From Planctomycetota bacterium (GTDB lineage: Bacteria; Planctomycetota; Planctomycetia; Gemmatales; Gemmataceae), in the NCBI GenBank assembly GCA_021807595.1, contig JAKBCS010000036.1, positions 1-39,693 on the forward strand: DNA of 39,693 bases. The letters run 5' to 3'. Under the pieces are notes generated by a model. That model did not search any database. It had not been told where the DNA came from and saw only the letters and a program-made list of their open reading frames with translations. The position numbers and the translations under genes were made by a program. Of this stretch, positions 33,145 through 39,693 are shown piece after piece (the stretch's first letter is position 1; every line of letters starts with the position of its first letter).

Positions 33145-33771
33145 CTAGCCTCGCTCGATGCCCAAGAGCGAAGCTACCTCGCGGCGAATGGCTTCTTGCA
33201 CGCGATCGACCGTCGTCGTCGCGTCGACAACCCGGATGCGTTCGGGACGCCGTCGGGCTTCGGCGAGGAACCCGTCTCGCAAGCGCACATGGTACGCGAC
33301 ATCGCGGCTCTCGATGCGGTCGGCGGGACGGTCGCGGCGGGCGGCGGCTCGTTCGGGAGGAAGGTCGAGAACAACGGTTAGATCCGGCTCCAGGTCACCG
33401 GCGGCGAAGCGTCCCATCTGCGACAGCCTCTCCACATCCAATCCACCGGCGTGGCCTTGATAGACGATGTTGGCCAAGAGAAAGCGATCCGAAATCACCG
33501 TTTTTCCGGCGGACAAAGCGGGTCGCACCACCTCGGCCAACAGCTGGGCGCGGCTGGCCATGAACAACAGCGCCTCACACATGCGGTCCATGTCGGAACG
33601 ATGGTGCAGCACGATGGAACGAATTTCTCCTCCCAGCGCCGTGCCGCCCGGATCGATACAAGTTATCACTTCTCGTCCAGCCGCGCGCAGCCAGTCGGCC
33701 AGCAATCGACACTGCGTCGATTTGCCCGCGCCGTCCAGACCGTCGAGGGAGATAAAGGCGGGACCAGACAT
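33145..33771 (-). CDS. tmk: Thymidylate kinase
   Basis: 208 residues. It phosphorylates dTMP to dTDP for DNA synthesis. The P-loop is SLDGLDGAGKST (residues 8-19), the conserved DR signature is VISDRFLLANIVYQG and the acceptor-binding region ends in DLEPDLTVVLDLPPERAAARR. The ARRDRPADRIESRD segment is the LID. These are diagnostic of TMP kinase. The start ATG lacks a strong ribosome site. It lies 96 bases downstream of lipA with a large palindrome between, and its 3' end is 13 bases from the propeller gene on the other strand. Confidence 0.94.
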   Translation of the reverse strand: MSGPAFISLDGLDGAGKSTQCRLLADWLRAAGREVITCIDPGGTALGGEIRSIVLHHRSDMDRMCEALLFMASRAQLLAEVVRPALSAGKTVISDRFLLANIVYQGHAGGLDVERLSQMGRFAAGDLEPDLTVVLDLPPERAAARRDRPADRIESRDVAYHVRLRDGFLAEARRRPERIRVVDATTTVDRVQEAIRREVASLLGIERG

Positions 33772-33787
33772 ACGCGCTCGATTCTTT

Positions 33788-33848
33788 GGTTAGCCGCGAC
33801 CCGAAGGAGGGCGCGTTCTGCGCGCTCCCCTTCGGGTCGCGGCTAACC
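33788..33848. repeat. Large perfect palindrome between lipA and tmk
   Basis: Perfect 20-base arms (33788-33807 and 33829-33848, beginning GGTTAGCCGCGACC and ending in the reverse complement) enclose a 21-base centre that itself can pair (GGGCGCG with CGCGCTC), so about 61 bases fold as one stem. Such AGCCGCGACCCGAAGG palindromes are familiar as dispersed elements in Gemmata-like genomes. It lies 19 bases past the lipA stop and just upstream of tmk, so it could end the lipA transcript. Confidence 0.75.
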
Positions 33849-33867
33849 GACGCGCTGGGGTTAATCT

Positions 33868-34755
33868 CTATAGAGCTTCGCCTACCATTTCATCGGCGTG
33901 ATAGCTGGAGCGCACGAAGGGACCGGCCACCACTTTCCGAAATCCCAGCGTCCGCGCTCGCGCGGCCAACTCGTCGAACTCTTCCGGCGGAACGTAGCGA
34001 GCTACGGGAATGTGTTTCAGCGTGGGCGCGAGATATTGGCCCAGTGTCAGCGTATCGCAACCAACGGCGCGGAGGTCGGCCAAAACGTCGAACAGTTCTT
34101 CGATCGTCTCCCCGATTCCGAGCATGAGGCCGCTTTTTGTTACCGTTTGGGGCGAACGCCGTTTGACGTGCGCCAGCAAGTCGAGACTGCGCTGATACGA
34201 AGCACGGCCTCGCACTTTCTTGTACAATCGCGGCACCGTCTCCATGTTGTGATTGAACACTTCGGGCCGCGCTTCCAGCACGCGATCGACGGCCGACAGA
34301 TCGCCGAGAAAGTCCGGCGTCAGCACTTCGACGACGGCTCCGGTGCGTTCGCGGACGGCGAGAATGCAGCGGCGGAAATGGTCCGCGCCACCGTCGGGGA
34401 GATCGTCGCGCGTCACCGACGTGATGACGACGTGCTTCAACCCCAGCCGATGCGCCGCCTCGGCGACGCGGGCCGGTTCGTCATCTTCGAGATCGTCGGG
34501 CCTTCCTTTGGGCACAGAACAGAATCCGCACGGGCGCGTGCAGACGTTGCCGAGAATCATAAAGGTAGCGGTGCGGCGCGAGTAACACTCCGGGCGATTG
34601 GGACAGCGGGCGTTCTCGCAAACCGTCTCTAAACGCAATTCGCGCAGAAGGTCGTGGGTGAAGAAATTCCCATTGCCGCGCGGCAGCCGGCGCTTGAGCC
34701 ACGCGGGCAAGCGCCGCGGCGGAGCGGACCCATCAATCGTCGGCAAAGACAGCAT
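33868..34755 (-). CDS. lipA: Lipoyl synthase
   Basis: 295 residues, a radical SAM enzyme that inserts two sulfurs into protein-bound octanoyl groups. The auxiliary-cluster cysteines are in CENARCPNRPEC (46, 51, 57), the radical SAM cluster is CTRPCGFC (72, 76, 79), and the C-terminal serine ligand is in the RSSYHA motif. Length and order match the family. The ATG has GAGAGG about seven bases upstream. Its product is needed by the E2 lipoyl domain (aceF) and other lipoyl enzymes. No octanoyl transferase (LipB) is in the window, so the supply of the octanoyl group comes from elsewhere. Confidence 0.97.
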   Translation of the reverse strand: MLSLPTIDGSAPPRRLPAWLKRRLPRGNGNFFTHDLLRELRLETVCENARCPNRPECYSRRTATFMILGNVCTRPCGFCSVPKGRPDDLEDDEPARVAEAAHRLGLKHVVITSVTRDDLPDGGADHFRRCILAVRERTGAVVEVLTPDFLGDLSAVDRVLEARPEVFNHNMETVPRLYKKVRGRASYQRSLDLLAHVKRRSPQTVTKSGLMLGIGETIEELFDVLADLRAVGCDTLTLGQYLAPTLKHIPVARYVPPEEFDELAARARTLGFRKVVAGPFVRSSYHADEMVGEAL

Positions 34756-34893
34756 TCCCCACGCCTCTCGTTCGCACCTTCCGAATCGCCCAAACCACTC
34801 TGTAATTAGTGTAGCAGCGCCCCGCCTTCACGGCGAATGGGTCGCCGATGCGCAGAACCATGATTGGGGAGGGGACACGGCGCAGGATCGCCT

Positions 34894-35547
34894 TTACGAG
34901 TCGGGATGAGGCGGGCCGACCCCGCGCACGCGCAGGCGATTGACGCGCCGAACCAAGTCCGGCTGATAGGGATTATAGTCGAGCGCAGTCTGATAGAGTT
35001 TCAAGGAACGGCTGGGGCGGTTCAACTCCTCTTCGTAGAGTTTCCCCATCTCCACGAGTGCCTGGATATTGTGCGGATCGAAATAGACGGCCTGTTGATA
35101 GCGTTCGACCGCCGCGACCGGGTTCCCCTCGCGCTCGTACAACCAGCCGTCCTCGAAGTAGGCTGCGGACAGTTTCGGCTCGCGCGCCAACCAATCTTGC
35201 GCCATTTGTTTGGCTTCCACGAAACGTCCATTTTCGACGAGAAGAACGCTCAGGGCGTGGCGGCAGTTCGCGTCGTTGGGCTGATGTTGCAAACAAGCGC
35301 GATAGAGACTCTCGGCCCGATCGCGTTGACCGAGGCGATCGTAACATTCGCCGAGATTGTAGAGGAGGGCGGGATTGTTAGGCGAGAGGGCGAGTGCAAC
35401 TTGGAAATCGTCGCCGGCGCGGGCGTATTCGCCTTTCTGATAGTGTTGCAGACCGAACTCGTTGTACATCGAGACGCGCTCTTGCAATGTCGGCGCACAA
35501 GCCGAGATCAAAAACGACAGCGCGGCAACCGAGGCGACCCGTCTCAT
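34894..35547 (-). CDS. TPR-repeat lipoprotein
   Basis: 217 residues. The signal peptide ends in a lipobox (LISAC), and the mature protein is made of tetratricopeptide repeats: LQHYQKGEYARAGDDFQVAL, LLYNLGECYDRLGQRDRAES, AAYFEDGWLYEREGNPVAAV and ALVEMGKLYEEELNRPSRSL. Such proteins bind partners at the envelope; they resemble PilF/NlpI-type TPR lipoproteins but this is too general to name. The ATG overlaps the stop of the upstream membrane-protein gene as ATGA and is preceded by GGAGGTGG, so they are coupled. C-terminal residues are unremarkable. Confidence 0.9.
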   Translation of the reverse strand: MRRVASVAALSFLISACAPTLQERVSMYNEFGLQHYQKGEYARAGDDFQVALALSPNNPALLYNLGECYDRLGQRDRAESLYRACLQHQPNDANCRHALSVLLVENGRFVEAKQMAQDWLAREPKLSAAYFEDGWLYEREGNPVAAVERYQQAVYFDPHNIQALVEMGKLYEEELNRPSRSLKLYQTALDYNPYQPDLVRRVNRLRVRGVGPPHPDS

Positions 35548-36023
35548 GCTCCACCTCCGCGACGGGTGTATAATCGCTCGCCGTCAAAAAGGGAAGACGA
35601 ATGCGCATCGCTCCAGCCATAATTCATCGGTGCGAGACCGAGCCATTGCAGCAGCGTGGCTGCCACGCTCAGAAGGACCGACGCTTTGGCGCGATTGCGC
35701 GCGGATCGGTCGTCACCCACCCCGCGCACGGCGCGCCAGCCATAAAACATTCCGAGAGGGCCTAACACTAGACCAAAGCCCGGCAGCAGCGACCACAGAG
35801 CCAAACGATACGCATCCCAAGCGACCGGATGGTTGCTTTCGACCGCAGTCTCGCTGGGGTCGTCGCTCCGCCGTCGTCCATTGGACCGCCGAGACGGCTT
35901 CTTTTCGGAAGAAAGTGGACTTCTCAAGCGGCGCAAGCGACGGCTTCGGCAGTGTTCGCAGCGTGACAGGCCGGACAATCCATAAAATCCGAAGTACAAA
36001 AGAGAGGAAGGTAGTTCCGACAC
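35544..36023 (-). CDS. Small membrane protein coupled to the TPR lipoprotein
   Basis: Up to 159 residues. The first 60 are charged and arginine-rich (with a lone CEHC); the last 90 contain two hydrophobic segments ([25 protein letters not shown]-type region and [16 protein letters not shown]). This resembles the DUF4190-like small two-helix proteins, but I cannot name it. Its TGA overlaps the ATG of the TPR lipoprotein (ATGA), which is the strongest sign that it is a real gene. The start is uncertain: a GTG at 36023 is used here without a good ribosome site, and the true N-terminus may lie further in. Confidence 0.65.
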   Translation of the reverse strand: MSELPSSLLYFGFYGLSGLSRCEHCRSRRLRRLRSPLSSEKKPSRRSNGRRRSDDPSETAVESNHPVAWDAYRLALWSLLPGFGLVLGPLGMFYGWRAVRGVGDDRSARNRAKASVLLSVAATLLQWLGLAPMNYGWSDAHSSSLFDGERLYTRRGGGA

Positions 36024-36123
36024 CGTTGGGCGACGCGCTCGCCGCTCCTGGGTAGGGTGTTATACGTCCTTCTCTGGTTTGCATCTTTTTACGCTTCGTA
36101 CTTGGCCTGGGGTGTTCGATTTT

Positions 36124-37644
36124 ATGCGCTACCGTCCGAGCTTCGACGAATTTGTCGCTCTAATCCGTTCTTCCTCTGAACCCGTAGGCTTGGTGCCCGT
36201 CTATCGCCAACTCATCGGCGACACGCTGACGCCGGTGAGCGCCTTCTGCAAGTTCCAAGAGGGGGATTGGTCGTTCCTGTTCGAGAGCGTCATCGGCGGC
36301 GAACGTCTGGGCCGCTACAGTTTCGTCGGCTCCGGTCCCTTCTTACGCTTTCAGGCATTCGGCAACCGAGTGCGCATTGATGAGACACCGCTCGGAATGC
36401 CGACGCAACCCCGCCCTCCTCAAACGTTCGAGCATCCCGATCCGCTTCGCTTACTGGAGGAACTCCTGTCGGCCTATCGCGCGCCGGTGTTGCCGGGTTT
36501 GCCGCGCTTCTGCGGCGGAGCGGTCGGCTATGCCGCCTACGACACCGTCCGCTATGTCGAACGTCTGCCGCATTCGCCGCCGGACGATCGCGGCTTACCC
36601 GATCTCTGTTTCGCCTTCTACGATCGCATGGTGATTTTCGACCACATCAACAAAACCGTGGCAGTGGTGGCGCATGCGCACATCGATCCGGAGAACCTAC
36701 ACGGCTGTTACGAAGCCGCGTGCGAGCGCGTGGATCGTTTGGTCGAACGACTCCAACAAGGCGTCGCCGATCTGCAATTGACCGACATTCAGCCGCTCGG
36801 CGAGGCGACGGCTCCCTTCCGCTCGAACTTCGAGCGCTCCGGGTTCGAGTCCGCCGTCGAGCGCTGCAAGGAATACATCAATGCAGGAGACATCTTCCAG
36901 GTCGTACTCAGCCAACGTCTCCAGACCGAAACGCGCGCTCGCCCCTTCGACATTTACCGGACCTTGCGCGTCGTCAATCCGAGTCCGTTCCTGTTTTATC
37001 TGAAATCCGGATCGCTGTGCTTGATCGGTTCGTCGCCGGAGATCATGGCCCGCGTCGAGGGGGACAGGTTGACCATCCGCCCCTTGGCCGGGACGCGACG
37101 GCGTGGCAAAACCGAAGAGGAGGATGTTCGCCTCGCCGCCGAGTTGCTCGCCGATCCGAAGGAACGCGCCGAACACATCATGTTGGTCGATCTTGGCCGC
37201 AACGATGTGGGCCGCGTCGCCCGCTACGGAACCGTACACCTCAGCGATGAGTTGACGGTGGAGCGCTACAGCCACGTCATGCACCTGTGCAGTACCGTGA
37301 CAGGTCGGCTGCAACACGGTAAGACCGCTTTCGATGCTCTGCGTTCGTGTCTCCCCGCCGGGACGCTCAGCGGCGCGCCCAAGGTACGGGCAATGGAGAT
37401 CATCGACGAACTGGAGCCGCACCGTCGCGGACCCTACGGCGGTGCAGTCGGCTACATCGACTTCAGCGGCAACATGGATACCTGCATCGCCCTACGAACG
37501 CTGGTGTTGAAAGGGCAAACGGCGTACCTCCAAGCCGGTGCGGGCATCGTCGCCGACAGCATCCCCGCCAACGAGTACGAGGAGACGCTGAACAAGGCAC
37601 GGGGTCTGTTGCGAGCGCTGGAGATGGCGGAGAAACAGTTGTGA
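36124..37644 (+). CDS. trpE: Anthranilate synthase component I
   Basis: 506 residues. It makes anthranilate from chorismate, the first step of tryptophan synthesis, with ammonia from a TrpG subunit. The N-terminal FLFESV segment (Ser55) corresponds to the tryptophan feedback site (LLES). The chorismate-binding domain is complete: [32 protein letters not shown] (about 319-328), [31 protein letters not shown] and [24 protein letters not shown], in place of PIKGT, marks it as TrpE rather than PabB. No trpG, trpD or other trp gene is next to it. The ATG at 36124 fits the usual N-terminus; a TTG at 36079 opens the frame further. Confidence 0.95.
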   Translation: MRYRPSFDEFVALIRSSSEPVGLVPVYRQLIGDTLTPVSAFCKFQEGDWSFLFESVIGGERLGRYSFVGSGPFLRFQAFGNRVRIDETPLGMPTQPRPPQTFEHPDPLRLLEELLSAYRAPVLPGLPRFCGGAVGYAAYDTVRYVERLPHSPPDDRGLPDLCFAFYDRMVIFDHINKTVAVVAHAHIDPENLHGCYEAACERVDRLVERLQQGVADLQLTDIQPLGEATAPFRSNFERSGFESAVERCKEYINAGDIFQVVLSQRLQTETRARPFDIYRTLRVVNPSPFLFYLKSGSLCLIGSSPEIMARVEGDRLTIRPLAGTRRRGKTEEEDVRLAAELLADPKERAEHIMLVDLGRNDVGRVARYGTVHLSDELTVERYSHVMHLCSTVTGRLQHGKTAFDALRSCLPAGTLSGAPKVRAMEIIDELEPHRRGPYGGAVGYIDFSGNMDTCIALRTLVLKGQTAYLQAGAGIVADSIPANEYEETLNKARGLLRALEMAEKQL

Positions 37645-37662
37645 TGACAAGGAGGAGTTAGC

Positions 37663-37755
37663 ATGATCGAGACGGATCCTGACGCATCCATGCAGAGGTG
37701 GCAAGTATTATCGCGGTTGAGTGGGGCATCGAATTGCCTCTGGGCAAAAGTGTGA
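37663..37755 (+). CDS. Mini-ORF after trpE (30 aa) with a strong ribosome site
   Basis: An ATG five bases after AAGGAGGAG opens a 30-codon frame (MIETDPDASMQRWQVLSRLS then GASNCLWAKV). The ribosome site is stronger than that of most genes here and it lies 18 bases after trpE, so it should be translated. It contains two tryptophans and no recognisable domain. It may be a truncated gene remnant or a genuine microprotein; there is no direct evidence either way. Confidence 0.4.
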   Translation: MIETDPDASMQRWQVLSRLSGASNCLWAKV

Positions 37756-37811
37756 ACGGTTTACCGGCTGCATTAGCCGGGCCTCGACGTAGTTCGCGCG
37801 GTCTGGTTAGC

Positions 37812-37863
37812 GCGGGGGCGTAAGTCCCATGAGACTTGGCTCGAGGGACTTACGCTTCCCCGC
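37812..37863. repeat. Palindrome with CGTAAGTCCC arms after trpE
   Basis: GCGGGGGCGTAAGTCCC (37812-37828) pairs with GGGACTTACGCTTCCCCGC (37845-37863) apart from a small bulge, around a 16-base loop. The CGTAAG core is shared with the palindrome at 30885. It is probably a dispersed element; located between the convergent trpE and LRR genes, it may also act as a transcription stop. Confidence 0.6.
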
Positions 37864-37901
37864 TCCACGAGTGAGAGGGTGGCGTGTAAACCGTGCGAGG
37901 G

Positions 37902-39422
37902 TTATTTCAGTGATATTTCCACTCCCGGAAGGGCCGACCTGAGTTTATCCGCGCCGTCTGCCGTTACCTTGGTACGGGCCAAAGCGAGTCGCTTCAATCC
38001 CTTCATCGTTTGCAAAGTCGGCAGGGCGGCGTCGGTGACTTCGGTTCCTTCGAGGTTCAGCGTCTTCAGCCCGCTGAGGCCGACGAGGTAGGAGATACCC
38101 TCATCGTTGAGACGTGTGTTGCCCAGCTGGAGCGTGTGCAACTTCGTTAATCCGTGAAGATGCTTGATGCCCTCGCCGCGCACCTGCGAGCCGCGCAAAT
38201 GCAACTCTTCCAGGCTACTCAGCCCTGCCAAGCAGGCCAACCCCGCGTCGTCGATCTTGGTTTCGTTCATGGACAGCAGCTCGAGATGTTTCAAACCTTT
38301 CAGATTGGCCAAACCCGGCCCCACGACGCGCGTCTGCTCCAGATATAACTCGCGCAGCCGGTGCAAGTCTTTCAGCGGAGCCAGGCCGGCGTCATCGACG
38401 AGATTTTTATCGAGAACGAGGACTTGTAGATTGTCGAGTTTGCCGAGGGAGGCCAGTCCCTGGCCCTTGATGCGCGGACAATCGCCGAACGCCGAGGCGA
38501 GATTGAGCTTCTCCAGATGGAGGAGTCCGGACAGCGAGGACAGTCCGGCGTCGGTGATGGGGCAGTCGGCCAGCGAGAGTTCCTTTAGTTTCGTCATCTT
38601 CGTCAAGTGGGTCAGGCCATCGTCGGTAACCGAGCAACGTTGGAGCATTAAGCGTTCCAGCGCCGACAGTTTTGTCAATGGCGCGAGAGTGGCATCGGTC
38701 GTTTGTCGGGGGTCCATGCCGGCGTTGACGATTTGACCCTGGGCATTCTTGACAAGAGCGGCGTTGCATTCTTGCAGCGCTTTCGTGGGGTCTTCGGGCG
38801 GAGGCATGCACGGCCTCAATGTTTCGGCACATTTCAGCATGAGCAGACAGTCGTTCTGACTGTGATTGATTTGCTGTTCCAAGATCGGATCGACGTTTTC
38901 GAGCGTGTAATCCTGAAGTCCGACGACGATATGTCGCGAGAACTCACAGCGTTCGTCGAGCAACACGGCGGAGGCGCTGAACAGCAGATCCTTGGTATCC
39001 ACCAACAGGGGCTGCCCGGCGAGTCGGCGGCGTTTCTGGTCGAGCGGATGTTTGCCCAGACGAATGCGCAAGAAAAAGCGCTCGCCGGCGATGACTTCGA
39101 CATCCACCCAGTTGCGCAGCGACAGTGCGCGAGGATCGAGTTGAGCCTTGGCCCCTTCCGGCGCTTCCATCGTCAGCGGCACACCCACCGAAGTGAGGTC
39201 GAGTCGAACGAGTTTGACTCCGGCAGCGGCTTTGTCGATTTCGGCGCGGATATTGTCGGGGTTCAGGGTAATCGTGGGCGGTCCCCCGATGTTCATTTGC
39301 ATGGAGGCGGGGTCGGGCTTGGGGGCCGTCGTAGTCGGGGTGTTGTCGCTCGTGCCGCAGCCGAGAGGGACGCTTGCCGCCGCCGTCAAAAGCAGCCAGC
39401 CTATCTTGGTTCGTTGCCACAT
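37902..39422 (-). CDS. Leucine-rich-repeat lipoprotein
   Basis: 506 residues. Signal peptide with lipobox (SVPLGC, Cys about 22), then a unique domain (about 40-235) with several cysteines (DERCEF, MLKCAETLRPCMPP), and from about 245 to the end roughly ten leucine-rich repeats of 24 residues (for example LSALERLMLQRCSVTDDGLT, LKELSLADCPITDAGLSSLS, LKTLNLEGTEVTDAALPTLQ). The repeats are of the ribonuclease-inhibitor/GALA type common in planctomycetes. It should face the outside of a membrane as a binding protein; no partner is evident. ATG 39422 has GGAGGAAAGG upstream. It precedes nothing on its strand but follows the propeller gene at 39481 by 58 bases, possibly one transcript. Confidence 0.88.
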   Translation of the reverse strand: MWQRTKIGWLLLTAAASVPLGCGTSDNTPTTTAPKPDPASMQMNIGGPPTITLNPDNIRAEIDKAAAGVKLVRLDLTSVGVPLTMEAPEGAKAQLDPRALSLRNWVDVEVIAGERFFLRIRLGKHPLDQKRRRLAGQPLLVDTKDLLFSASAVLLDERCEFSRHIVVGLQDYTLENVDPILEQQINHSQNDCLLMLKCAETLRPCMPPPEDPTKALQECNAALVKNAQGQIVNAGMDPRQTTDATLAPLTKLSALERLMLQRCSVTDDGLTHLTKMTKLKELSLADCPITDAGLSSLSGLLHLEKLNLASAFGDCPRIKGQGLASLGKLDNLQVLVLDKNLVDDAGLAPLKDLHRLRELYLEQTRVVGPGLANLKGLKHLELLSMNETKIDDAGLACLAGLSSLEELHLRGSQVRGEGIKHLHGLTKLHTLQLGNTRLNDEGISYLVGLSGLKTLNLEGTEVTDAALPTLQTMKGLKRLALARTKVTADGADKLRSALPGVEISLK

Positions 39423-39480
39423 GCCGCCTTTCCTCCATGAAAAGGGTCTTTTGAAATTTGCAGCTCAATGAGCCGGCAAG

Positions 39481-39693
39481 TTACTTCTTGGTGGGTGGAA
39501 TCAATTCCAGACAAACGAGACGATCCGCGCCGCGCAGATACAGTAGCCCGTGCGAAAGGATCGGCGCGGCCCAACACGGTTCGTTGAGTAACGGCTCGCG
39601 TCGGCCATCCGCTCCCGCCTGCGTCAACTCCACGCTCGATACCTCGTCGTACTTATCTGGATTCACCTTCAACAATCGCAGCATACCATCTTC
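39481..39693 (-). CDS. PQQ-binding-like beta-propeller protein, C-terminus (runs off right edge)
   Basis: Only the last 70 residues are in the window. They read as the final blade and end of a PQQ-like propeller (BamB/alcohol-dehydrogenase-like): EPCWAAPILSHGLLYLRGAD then RLVCLELIP, a tail form common in planctomycete PQQ-propeller proteins. The start and the rest of the domain lie beyond 39693, so neither signal peptide nor enzyme domain can be judged. It would be upstream of the LRR lipoprotein in the same transcript. Confidence 0.75.
   Translation of the reverse strand, partial: EDGMLRLLKVNPDKYDEVSSVELTQAGADGRREPLLNEPCWAAPILSHGLLYLRGADRLVCLELIPPTKK

Noticed and set aside
1-39693. CRISPR arrays, transposases, integrases, prophage or toxin-antitoxin genes
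   Set aside because: None seen: no regularly spaced repeats, no transposase motifs and no attachment-site duplication at the tRNA-Arg.

Overview
The window looks like a stretch of chromosome from a planctomycete, most likely a Gemmata-type (Gemmataceae) bacterium. The evidence is the mixture of families: a DUF1559 'prepilin-like' protein and a DUF1559 fragment, a DUF1501 protein with a twin-arginine leader, a long secreted WD40 protein with a HEAT-like tail, leucine-rich and HEAT-repeat lipoproteins, a PQQ-type propeller, an A2-type cytochrome oxidase, a dihydropteroate-synthase-like protein of the kind linked to tetrahydromethanopterin, and G+C-rich palindromes between genes. There is no phage, transposase, CRISPR array or other obvious mobile island. 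Genes are dense and on both strands, in short operons.

Layout. 1-3182 (minus): end of a respiratory operon, with a diheme lipoprotein cytochrome c, cytochrome oxidase subunit II, and subunit I running off the left edge. 3498-6062: a 58-residue membrane peptide (plus), then a tightly coupled minus operon psuG, metallophosphatase, cutC. 6287-10260: a small lipoprotein, a diiron acyl-ACP-desaturase-like protein and the WD40 protein. 10513-12880 (plus): a 55-residue membrane peptide, a radical SAM protein of the tetraether-lipid-synthase (Tes/MJ0619) type, and an Lgt paralogue with changed active-site residues, one base downstream of it. This is the most interesting unit in the window. A tRNA-Arg(CCG) follows on the other strand.

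13119-15428 (minus): a broken chimera of a DUF1559 gene and an alpha/beta hydrolase, a HEAT lipoprotein and an intact DUF1559 gene. 15530-15876: a Fur-like operator and hemP. 16271-17686: a TolC-family protein. 17688-20676 (minus): pabB and the dihydropteroate-synthase-like gene, which suggests a pABA-to-pterin branch. 20780-26432 (minus): a Tat-exported sugar isomerase-like protein, a GH57 branching-enzyme-like protein, an amidohydrolase and a DUF1501 protein.

26646-30869 (plus): pyruvate dehydrogenase E1 and E2, separated by a palindromic repeat; lipA, needed to lipoylate E2, lies nearby at 33868-34755. Between them are holB and tmk (minus), split by a plus-strand secreted propeller gene. 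34894-36023: a TPR lipoprotein translationally coupled to a membrane protein. 36124-37644: trpE, followed by a 30-codon mini-ORF with a very strong ribosome site and another palindrome. 37902-39693 (minus): a leucine-rich-repeat lipoprotein and the C-terminus of a PQQ-type propeller protein running off the right edge.

Start codons were chosen from Shine-Dalgarno placement and conserved N-termini; several genes appear to use GTG or TTG. All family assignments come from reading motifs, not from database searches.
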